Shown in pieces: positions 51,361-64,000 of a stretch of 64,000 nt of DNA (position 1 is its first letter; each line of letters begins with the position of its first letter). The translations under genes were made by a program, and so were the position numbers. A model generated the notes under the pieces. The model was not told the DNA's origin. It was given only the letters and a program-made list of their open reading frames with translations, and ran no database searches. The DNA comes from Epiperipatus broadwayi (Eukaryota > Onychophora > Udeonychophora > Euonychophora > Peripatidae), in assembly GCA_028023455.1 (NCBI GenBank), contig JAQFVV010012423.1, positions 4,251,769 through 4,315,768 on the forward strand, in the 5' to 3' direction.

Positions 51361-54300
51361 AAACACATTGATATTTAGTTTGTTAATGAATATCCATAGA
51401 TAGCATAATTATTTAAAATCATACTAAGGACATGCAAGAAGCAGTTTACATAATTTATAGTTTATATTCTAGATTTTTATATTTTTATCATATTGCATTT
51501 TATGAAGGATATGTTTGGTATCCACAAGACTTTGCTCCCAAATATTACTATTCATGTTTCTGATTAATGGTGAATTATTAAGACAGAAGAAATTTTATTT
51601 ATATTTATGATTTTTGCTTAGAAATCTGTTATATTTGCATATTTTAAAATAGTATGTGCTCTTTTTTGCATATGAATCATTTATTTTATAAAAGAATATT
51701 ATATATGTTGAATAATTAGACAAATGTTTCTATTGTTTATTTTATGCTTATTTAATCAAGCATATTTGGCATTAAATAATATTATTTATTATCTTTCACA
51801 TCCATTAGCTATAGCATTTATTTTAGAAATGTAACTTATCTCTCCCTATTTTTAAGAATGCTTATTTATGCCAGTATTTGTAGAGACAGTAGTATTAGTT
51901 TTTCTCTTTATTTATTGTACTACTACTATGAACATATGCATATATTTATGGAGATAATAGCTTTTTTTTTTATTTTAATGCAATCCCTATTTAATATTTT
52001 GTCTCTGATATACATTTTCATTACTTTCCTGATTAGTGACAAAGTCCTAGATTTTTTACTTATTAGCCCTCAAAATAGGTATATTTTCATGAGTTATCTC
52101 ATCATACTTTTTACTTTGCCTTACATAATTATTTGTAGATAGATTTTGCTTTTTTAATAAAGTTATAAAGCATGTGCAATAATTTACCATATCTTTATCT
52201 GACATTTTAGCTGTTTTATCAGGCATTGAAAAATTCTGCCTTACCTCTTATAACATTTTTGGTTGACAAAAATGTAAATCATTACTGTCTAGGTGCAAGT
52301 CCTATATTTGAGTTAATTATGAGGACAAAATATGATAAATAATTATTTTCAAAATTTGTAAAATTATATTTTAGAAAATGTACATCTTCCTTATAACTTT
52401 CTTATTTCTGAATTGGTAAGCTAATATTATTATTATGTTAAATATTCATTAAAAAACACTATTTATATAAATGTTATCATTGTATGAATACATTGATAAG
52501 TGAGAACTTTTTGATAATTAAACAATAGAATTTTATATAATCTGCTGAATCATTTTTGGTTAATCCAGTTAAATTTGTTTTTTGTTTTTTCATATATAAA
52601 ACATGATGTAAATTTTAATCCTTCTGTCATAAATTTTGAGGAAGTAATGTTTTAAAGGTCTTTGGCTATGTGGACTTAGAATATATTTAGTATCTGAATT
52701 TTGTATTTGTTTGCTATAAATAAATATTTCTTTTTGTTATTTAAGAAATTTCTCATAGTCATTTTTTCATATCATTTCACTTATCAACTACAAATATTTC
52801 CACATATTAACCAGAAATCTAAATCATCATATAAAATATTATTAAATTATTTTAAGAGTATTTTCTAAAAGAGTACATGAACATTGGAATTAATAAAAGT
52901 CACTTTTTTTTAAATATATGAGAATATTATAATAACACCTAAAAAAAAATATTTACTTAGTAAAAAGCTATAATTTAATTTATCACTTTGGATTACTTCA
53001 GCAATTTAATCTGATTATTTAAAAAATTACTGTGTTTATTTATTACAAAACTATTTTTCATATTAAATCATATGAGTTAAATTGTAAAACTTAATTCAAA
53101 TTTAGATAATATTTAAGGAGGTTTATTCTAGGGTGTTTAGAATGCCTATAAAACCCTTATTCATTTTTGATATCTGAATGACATCCTAGATTATTAATTA
53201 ACTTATTCCAAATTAAGATATTATATTTTGTTTTATTTAAATTAATAATATTAGGGTTAAATGTATGTCTTATTTTATTTACTGAAATATCATTCAATGT
53301 AGAATAAATCTGATAAGTCAAAAAGAATTTAGTTTATGATTAAATGAAATCATATTACTCTGAGATATTCTGAATTGTTTCAAGAACCATATTATTTAAA
53401 TTTATCTTATTGAAGAAGAAATTATTTTCAAAAATTAATCTTATGTGGCAAAGATTTAAAAGAATATTTTCAATTTTATAAAATTAACATAATGCTTTTA
53501 TCTGAACATGGCAATGAAATATTTATAACATGAATAATAAGGATTGTAGTTGAAGTATATGTTTAAAAGAGAAAGATTTTAAATATAATCTCAATAACAT
53601 ATATTCACAATATCAAAAGTTTATTATTTATGCTAGGGTGAGGTGAGAGTTCTTTTCCTCTTAAGTTATCAATAATAATGCTTTAAATTTTCATTATATT
53701 TTATTATAAATACTTACCTCTATGTATTATTGTAGCATATGGCATTTGATGTATAAACCCACTGAACTTAACCATTACATGAAATTTTAACCCTTGTGTT
53801 GTTGGTCTTTTCATTCACTTTCTATCTGTTATGTATAGCTCTTATCTGATTTTTTTTTAGGTTACAATATATGAATATATTAACGTTTTGAAATAGATTT
53901 TATAATATTTGGGGCAATTGTTTCAATATGTTTTAAAAAATTAGTTACATGTTTAGAAAGTGAAAGCTGTTTTAATTTTTTAAGTGAATATGCTTGTGCT
54001 ATTATAGATGCATTTATTTTAGAATGCACTAATGGGAATTTTAGAAAGCTATAGTTATATATAGTTTTTATATTGTTTATTGGTTGTGTTTGTACTATTG
54101 ACAGTGTACATTGTTTATTTATATTAGCTTATAAATGAGAATAAAACTATTACTTCCCTATATTGTACTGATATATTATCTGTACATATATAATTTTGTC
54201 TAAACATTATTAAAATTATAAATGTTTCAATGTGATAATAAATAGTTAAAAGTTTAATAAAGGAAAGTTTAATATAAAAGTTTAGCGTTTTTAAAAATAA

Positions 54301-54639
54301 AGAAAGAAGAAAATACTATTAGCCCGGGGAAATTAAACCCTGCATCATTCATAAAGTTTTATGAATTAATTTAAAAGTAATTCAGGGAGACAATTTGGCT
54401 TAGAAAAGGTTAAAACTATAGTGGTTTAAATGAATCTTTTACATGAAATAAAAATATCTCTCTCTTTGTTTAAAAATATTAAAGAAAAAAAAAGGTAGTT
54501 GATTTTCAAATAATTAAAAATGTCTCTTTTTCATTTAAGTTTTAAAAAAAGGAAAGTAATCTTAAAACTAAATAGTGAGTTGACTTTAAAATAAATATGT
54601 GTGTTTATCACGAATGATTGTAAATATAATAAATATGTG
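51361..54639. other. AT-rich spacer, no gene supported
   Basis: A 94-residue plus frame (51858-52142) is strongly hydrophobic, but so is any frame through this composition, and I see no start context or homologue. I do not call a gene. No repeats of note are visible. Confidence 0.45.
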
Positions 54640-55300
54640 CATGTTAAATATTAAAAATGATATAGAAAATTAAAATGTAAAAGACAGAATTTGTGATGGC
54701 TACTAAACTAAAAATCTACAAAACAACAAGTTTTGCAGCGGCTACTAAGTTAAACAAATATAACAACAATAAGTTCACAATGGCTGCTAATTAATATCTC
54801 CAACAACAGGATTAAAATTTTATCAGAGGAATGCAATTAAAAAACAAGGAAGGAATTTCAACAAACAACTATAGCTGGCAGATACCAAAGTGACAACAGG
54901 TCATCCTAATAAATAGTCCAGTTTTTTCATCGTACAATCAGTCCAGTTTATATTAAAATAGGTTCAGACTACAGTTCAAGCAGTTCAATGCAGTTCAGTC
55001 AATCTATTATGTATCCAGAATCAGAGACCATGCAGTGTTGAGCAGCTTTTAGGAATACACAATCTTGCTCTAGCCCTCAGTCTAATGGAAGATCAGCAAA
55101 TTGCCCAGTAAAGTGATGCCTGAGTAATAATCTGAAGCCACTCAATGTCTAACTGTATCGAAGAATAATACCCCAGAAATAATAAGCATAAGAATCTCCA
55201 CAAATGTCAAACCCAACCGGTTGGAAAGATTTCAATTTGAAGCAGCAAACAGCAAGAAGAAGTCCACATTAAAATCCTAGGTAACAAATAATATTTTCTT
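54640..55300. other. Unassigned higher-complexity block
   Basis: Composition is more balanced than in the flanks. Short internal repetitions occur, such as ggctactaaactaa, ggctactaagttaa and ggctgctaatta, and a run of cagttca motifs lies at about 54970-55005. It could be a decayed retroelement end or another interspersed repeat. There is no long frame and no second copy in the window. Confidence 0.35.
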
Positions 55301-58508
<3,208 letters not shown>

Positions 58509-60116
58509 TAAAAATCTGTTTTCCTATACAGTTTAGACAATGGTTTGGGGCTGGATTTCAGAATTAATAGACTTTGAGTTGAAACCGATTAATCACTTCT
58601 AGCACTCATATAACTCATGATTTAAAGTATCTTACCACTTAATTATTCCACACTTGTTTACATTTCCATATTAAAACTCACTCACTTCTGGTACTTAAAT
58701 ATCACACAAACTTATTAACAATAATATTTCATTTATTTTATTTAGTAATGAAATGGAAGAAATGATAGTCTACAAAGAGATGCCCATTTTATCTATTGTT
58801 TAATTAAGATGGAAAAAAATTTGAAAATATTATTTATTGGTCGTAAATTATTTTAGAAAAATGCCTAACATACCCATAATCTTAATACATGTACTAAAAA
58901 GTTACTGTATGAACATCAAGCAGTATTTAAAACTATTCTTCTCGTTATTTTGTGTTGAGAAATAATACGACATACAAATACTTAATTTCTTCATCAATTT
59001 TAAAAATAAAATAATAGTATCATCATTTAAATAATGTTAAAATATATACTAAAAATTAGTTATTAATGTGTAGAGCTTGATATGAGATTTTTTAATGCAT
59101 TTCAACTGGCATTAGAGAAAATTAATATCAGCAGAAAGCAAGATATAATTTTCATTATAAAAACTAGGTAAATATGAGCTCAAGTATACAATCAGAAAAG
59201 AAATTAAAAGATTTTTAGATAACAAAAATGCAGCAAAGATAAAGCTCTTCTTGTTACTTGTTTTAGCTGCATTTCTGGCAAAATCATTATTAGAAGATAA
59301 GAGACTTTTCAATTAGTTGATGTAAAATTTAATATTTAGATGCTACTTTTAATAATAATCATATGATAAAAATATGATAATAAATTAGAATACAAATTGT
59401 GAGCAAGACATATTTTATTCTGTAGTTTATAATATTGACCTTTTTATTGCATAAAGTCAAAAGTAAGCATAGTCAAAATTATTATTATGCAATTTATTAT
59501 AATCTTGAAATACAATGATCAAAATAGAAAAGATCAATATTTTTTGGATTCACAAAAAATATATGTAAGAAGTGTGGGAGAAAGGTGATAAAATTCATAT
59601 TATGGTTCTAAAATCATAAATATTAAATTCTACATGTAGATATATGATGAAATATGAAATAATTAATACTTTAAGAAAATAAAAAAAGGGAAGGGGGATT
59701 GTGATGCTAGGATACTTTGAACTTCTTAAAAAAAATTTGTGATCTTTAGAGATAGTAAATTCAAATAAAAAATAAGCTCTTAAACAAAGTAAATGAATGC
59801 ACACACCAAAAAAGTTTAATATTATTTTTTGTTTTAAATTATTGATGAAAATTAATTTCATGCTCTTGTAAAACTGTACAAAGAAGCTTAACTTGCAAAT
59901 GAAATAAATTTTAACTTTTCAATACAGAATACAGATGAAAGTAAAATAGCATCTATTTTAAGATACAATCTTCTCTAACAATCTGATTCTATCTATGAAA
60001 AAGTAGTAAAAGAAAAGGTATTACTAATCTGCTTATTTTCAGGTAGTAAATATTTGGGTTTTATTTTATTTTATCATTTAGTTAAGAATAGTTAATTATC
60101 CAATTAGTGGGCTATT
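58509..60116. other. AT-rich spacer, no gene seen
   Basis: This lies between the GATA array and the RTE element. Minus-strand frames at 59112-59312 and 59595-59861 (66 and 88 residues) show no domains and have the flanking composition. Confidence 0.5.
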
Positions 60117-60140
60117 TATATATATATATATATATATATA
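60117..60140. repeat. Short (TA)n at the 3' side of the RTE element
   Basis: About 24 bp of TA lies directly next to the (TGA)n-type tail of the element (read on the minus strand). It may be the remaining part of the microsatellite into which the element inserted. Confidence 0.9.
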
Positions 60141-63100
60141 TCATCATCATCATCATCATTATCAACCATTATCAATCCACTGCAGGATGAAGGTCTCTCT
60201 AAGTTTAATCCATCTTCTCTGATCTTTAGCTTCTCTTCTCCACATCACCCCTGCACACTTTCTTATTTCATCCATCCATCTCACATGTGGTCTCTTTCTG
60301 GGTCTTTTACAATCTCTTGGAATCCAGTTTAAAATTTCAATTGTCCATCTATTATCATCTCTTCTAGCAATATGTCCAGCCCAACTCCACTTCAATCTTT
60401 TAATTTTTTCAATGATGTCAGTAACACCTGTTTGTTCTCTTACCCATACATTGCGTTTTCGATCTCTTCTTGTTACTCCCAACATACACCTCTCCATACT
60501 TCTTTGAGTGGTCTGAAGTCTCTGTATTGCTCTTCTATTGAGTGTCCAAGTCTCAGATCCATAAGTAAGAACTGGTAAAACACATTTGTTAAAAACCTTC
60601 CTTTTCAAACACATAGGCATATTTCCTTTTAGTATCAAGTTATTTCTACCAAAAGCACTCCAACCAATTTTAATTCTATGATTAATTTCCTCCATTATGT
60701 TTCCATCTGTATTAATAATCTGACCAAGGTATTTGTAACTGTTAACTTCTTCTAATTCATCATAATCAATCTTTATTTTCATATTTTGAGCAAACCGATT
60801 AAACATTACTTTAGTCTTTTTAACATTTATCTTTAGTCCTACTTTCCTACTTTCATCTGATAACTCCTGCAACATTTCCTGCAGCTCTGAAGCATTATTT
60901 GCAAAAACAACTACATCATCTGCGAAATCTAAATGACTTAAATAATCTCCATTTACTTTCACTCCTTTAGTTTCCCATTTTAATCCACAAAATACTTCTT
61001 GCAGCACTGCTGTAAAAAGTTTTGGAGATATGGAGTCACCTTGTCTTACACCTTTCTCAATGTTGACTTTCCCAGTATCATTATGTAATCTAATTGTTGC
61101 TGTTGCATTTTTATAAATATTCTTTAAAATATGACAATATCCTGGATCTATACCTTGATGATCCAATGCTTTAATCACTGAAGAAATGTTTATAGAATCA
61201 AATGCCTTTTCATAATCTACAAATCCAAAACATAATGACAACTCATATTCATTTGTCCTTTCTATAACTTCTCTCAATACCTGAATATGATCTACTGTAC
61301 TAAAACCACTTTTAAATCCAGCTTGTTCTCTTGGTTGGTGGAAATCCAATGTTCTCTGTAGACGAGTTGTAATTATTTTGGTAAAAATTTTATATAAAAC
61401 TGATAAAAGGCTGATAGGTCTGTAATTTCTAATATCTTCTTTATCACCTTTTTTAAATATTAATATTATTACTGCATTCTTCCAATCATCCGGTACATCT
61501 TTATCATTTAGACATTTGGTATATAACTTTGCTAAAATTTTTTCTGTTTCTTCACCTGCTTCTTTTAATATATCAATTATAATTCCATCATTACCTGGAG
61601 CCTTTCCTTTCTTCATACATTTAATTGCATTTCTCACTTCTTCATTTAAAATTCTGGGCAATTCGGAAGATGTAATAGATATAGGAGGTACTTGATCTTT
61701 ATTACTATATAATTCTTGATAAAAATTTTCTACCAATTTCATGATGTCATCTCTCTTTTTAGTAATAATTCCATCTTTTTTCCTTATTGCAGATATAAAT
61801 TTCCTACCAATACCAAAATGTTGTTTTACATTCTTAAGACTTTTATTTTCTTCTACAGCTTTTCTTGCTAGTTCACAGTTATATTTTCTTATATCGTTTT
61901 CAACTCTTTTCCGCACCATTTTACAAAATTCGAGATATTCAATTCTTTTTAGTGCATCATTTTTGTATATCTTCATATTTCTTCTTTTCTTCATAAATTC
62001 TCTAGTTTCAATAGAAATTTTGTTGGTCAATTGCTGCTTTTGTCTACCAGCTATCTTTGTTGCAGTTTTTAAAAGTGTATCAGTTATTTTCATATTAATT
62101 TCATTCAAATCTGAATCATGTTCAAAATCTACTAATACTTGAAACCGATTTGTAAGTTCTAATTTAAATTCATTAGAATGTTTCTGAAGATTAGGAATAT
62201 CAACTGTAAATATTGTTTTTCTTAACAATTTTTGTCTTTCTAGTTTTACATTAACACGCATCTTGCACCTTACTAATCGATGATCACTTCCTGTGTTAAA
62301 TCTATTAAGAACATTACAATCTTGAAATATGTATTTCCTGTTAGTCAAAATATAATCCAATTCTGCTGTACCTTCATTTGGATGTTTCCATGTCCATTTT
62401 CTTTTAACATTTTTCTCAAAAAAAGAATTCATAATATAAAGTTTTTCTTTTTCTGCAAACTCCACAAGTCTATGTCCTCTCTCATTTCTATTACCATAAC
62501 CAAAATTACCTACAGCACTTTCATCTTTCATTTGTTTACCAATTCTAGCATTAAAGTCTCCCATAACAATTTTAAAATGTTGTTTACTCTTATCAAAAGC
62601 CTTTTGTACATCCATATAAAAATCTTCTACTACTTCATCACTATGAGAACTTGTTGGGGCATAAACCTGAATTATCTGCATTTGGTATCTGCTATTAAGT
62701 TGTATAACTAATCTTGCCACTCTGTCTGATACACCATCAATCTCCACAATATTGTTCTTCCACTTTTTATTTATAATGAATCCTACTCCACTTGTATTTC
62801 CAATATTTGTGCCTTTATAATAAAATATATGTCCACTTTTTAAATCAATTGTCTCTTCACCTTTTCTTCTAACTTCACAAAGTCCAATAATATCCCATTT
62901 AATATAAGAGAGTTCTTCTTCTAATTCTTGCAATCTTCCTTCACTTGAAAGTGATCTGCAGTTGTAAGTACCTAAATAAAAAGTTGTCATCAAATGGCAG
63001 CCTGGGTCTGCAATCAGGAGATTCTTAGCACCCTCCGCCTTCGGCCACCAACCGCTGCCTTGGTTGGTGACTTTACAGCCTCCTGGGAATAAGGGCCATG

Positions 63101-63443
63101 CTTTATTTTTGTCTGTCATAATTGTATATATGTATTGGAAAAATATTTATCATTTACACAAACATTCATTCTGCCTTATCAGGCACTGAGAAGAAAGACC
63201 ATGGTGTTTCTCGATCTTAAACTCAGAGGTAAAAAGCCAAAAAACTCACCACGCTGGCTAATGCGTGTTGGTGAGCAGCCCATCCATGTTCGTATACTAT
63301 ATGAATAAACACATAGTAATAACAGCTGCAACGACAAGAACGTATGGAGTGGACATTAGGAATTTGCCCTGCTCGGTTCCTTTAAGGCCTCCAAGAGGAA
63401 TCAAAGGGTCTCCTTTCAGTTAATAGCAAACTCCTTTCTGCAG
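60141..63443 (-). mobile_element. Full-length RTE-type non-LTR retrotransposon
   Basis: On the minus strand the element comprises about 324 bp of 5' untranslated DNA (63443-63120), one long ORF (63119-60162) and almost no 3' untranslated region. The TGA stop is followed after three bases by a short tail of TGA trinucleotides (60160-60141). A single ORF of endonuclease plus reverse transcriptase, total length near 3.3 kb and a short microsatellite tail are hallmarks of the RTE clade. The element sits between (TA)n runs (60117-60140 and 63444-63578), so a target duplication cannot be defined. The intact ORF implies recent insertion. Confidence 0.92.
60162..63119 (-). CDS. RTE-type endonuclease/reverse transcriptase polyprotein
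   Basis: This is a 985-residue protein for target-primed reverse transcription of the element's own RNA. The AP-type endonuclease (about residues 47-290) shows GTYNCRSL, the Glu in LCEVR (about 82), [14 protein letters not shown] (about 187-194), LDYIL (about 254) and SDHRLV (278-283). A linker of charged helices (about 340-480) leads to the reverse transcriptase: GKAPGNDGI (505), NYRPISLLS (565), [15 protein letters not shown] (598), FVDYEKAFD (633, catalytic Asp at 635), VRQGDSISP (691), FADDVVVF (732, catalytic pair 734-735), [10 protein letters not shown] (761) and YLGQIIN (797). The carboxy-terminal region has [10 protein letters not shown] (851) and [15 protein letters not shown] (911). 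The first ATG gives a 43-residue leader; Met44 just before the endonuclease is an alternative start. No stop or frameshift is present. Antisense frames within it (60372-60578, 61741-62142, 62280-62711 plus) are shadows. Confidence 0.95.
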   Translation of the reverse strand: MTDKNKAWPLFPGGCKVTNQGSGWWPKAEGAKNLLIADPGCHLMTTFYLGTYNCRSLSSEGRLQELEEELSYIKWDIIGLCEVRRKGEETIDLKSGHIFYYKGTNIGNTSGVGFIINKKWKNNIVEIDGVSDRVARLVIQLNSRYQMQIIQVYAPTSSHSDEVVEDFYMDVQKAFDKSKQHFKIVMGDFNARIGKQMKDESAVGNFGYGNRNERGHRLVEFAEKEKLYIMNSFFEKNVKRKWTWKHPNEGTAELDYILTNRKYIFQDCNVLNRFNTGSDHRLVRCKMRVNVKLERQKLLRKTIFTVDIPNLQKHSNEFKLELTNRFQVLVDFEHDSDLNEINMKITDTLLKTATKIAGRQKQQLTNKISIETREFMKKRRNMKIYKNDALKRIEYLEFCKMVRKRVENDIRKYNCELARKAVEENKSLKNVKQHFGIGRKFISAIRKKDGIITKKRDDIMKLVENFYQELYSNKDQVPPISITSSELPRILNEEVRNAIKCMKKGKAPGNDGIIIDILKEAGEETEKILAKLYTKCLNDKDVPDDWKNAVIILIFKKGDKEDIRNYRPISLLSVLYKIFTKIITTRLQRTLDFHQPREQAGFKSGFSTVDHIQVLREVIERTNEYELSLCFGFVDYEKAFDSINISSVIKALDHQGIDPGYCHILKNIYKNATATIRLHNDTGKVNIEKGVRQGDSISPKLFTAVLQEVFCGLKWETKGVKVNGDYLSHLDFADDVVVFANNASELQEMLQELSDESRKVGLKINVKKTKVMFNRFAQNMKIKIDYDELEEVNSYKYLGQIINTDGNIMEEINHRIKIGWSAFGRNNLILKGNMPMCLKRKVFNKCVLPVLTYGSETWTLNRRAIQRLQTTQRSMERCMLGVTRRDRKRNVWVREQTGVTDIIEKIKRLKWSWAGHIARRDDNRWTIEILNWIPRDCKRPRKRPHVRWMDEIRKCAGVMWRREAKDQRRWIKLRETFILQWIDNG

Positions 63444-64000
<557 letters not shown>

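Noticed and set aside
51858-52142. 94-residue hydrophobic frame as a membrane protein
   Set aside because: Hydrophobicity follows from T-rich codons. Frames elsewhere in T-rich spacer look the same.
61741-62711. Plus-strand frames of 133 and 143 residues
   Set aside because: They are antisense to the RTE polyprotein, whose motifs are clear on the minus strand.

Overview
This window is very AT-rich animal-type nuclear DNA. By eye well over two thirds of the bases are A or T. It contains no host gene that I can support. What is recognisable is mobile and repetitive DNA: one apparently intact RTE-type non-LTR retrotransposon, one damaged Penelope-like element with a GIY-YIG endonuclease, a hAT-type miniature element, many foldback (inverted-repeat) elements, two families of tandem or dimeric repeats, and very long microsatellites ((AT)n, (GATA)n, (GACA)n). 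Together these point to an invertebrate metazoan with a large repeat-rich genome. The sequence does not let me name the phylum. There is no sign of prokaryotic organisation such as operons, dense ORFs or ribosome binding sites.

Layout. 1-3078: AT-rich DNA with an (AT)n run, four small hairpin elements and a 1.3-unit dimeric repeat. 3079-8275: a 5.2 kb foldback element. Its two long inverted arms are built of degenerate short repeats, its 1.45 kb centre is unidentified, and a second foldback element is nested in the left arm. 8276-13362: AT-rich spacer, a 265 bp hairpin element, then a tandem array of a ~400-505 bp repeat in which three of the four units carry a different microsatellite at the same internal site. 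13363-28446: mostly featureless AT-rich DNA, with a retroposed-looking block near 17.7-19.0 kb, a hairpin element, a solo copy of the array repeat and a miniature foldback element. 28447-30152: a hAT-type miniature element and an ~800 bp (GATA)n array. 30153-46383: AT-rich spacer with three foldback elements, a decayed retroelement ORF1-like fragment and some more complex unassigned blocks. 46384-51360: a second dimeric repeat, inverted copies of the array repeat, and the Penelope-like element sitting in the (AT)n run that ends one of those copies. 51361-58508: AT-rich spacer, a 120 bp (AT)n run and an ~900 bp compound (GATA)n/(GACA)n array. 60141-63443: the RTE element, lying between two (AT)n runs.

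The only long open reading frame that is not an artefact is the RTE polyprotein (minus strand, 60162-63119). It has an AP-type endonuclease followed by reverse transcriptase, with all the catalytic motifs I can check intact. The other long ORFs are simple-repeat translations or antisense shadows. The main biological theme is the interplay of mobile elements with microsatellites: both retroelements are embedded in (AT)n, the RTE tail is itself a microsatellite, and one interspersed repeat appears to seed different microsatellites at a fixed internal position.
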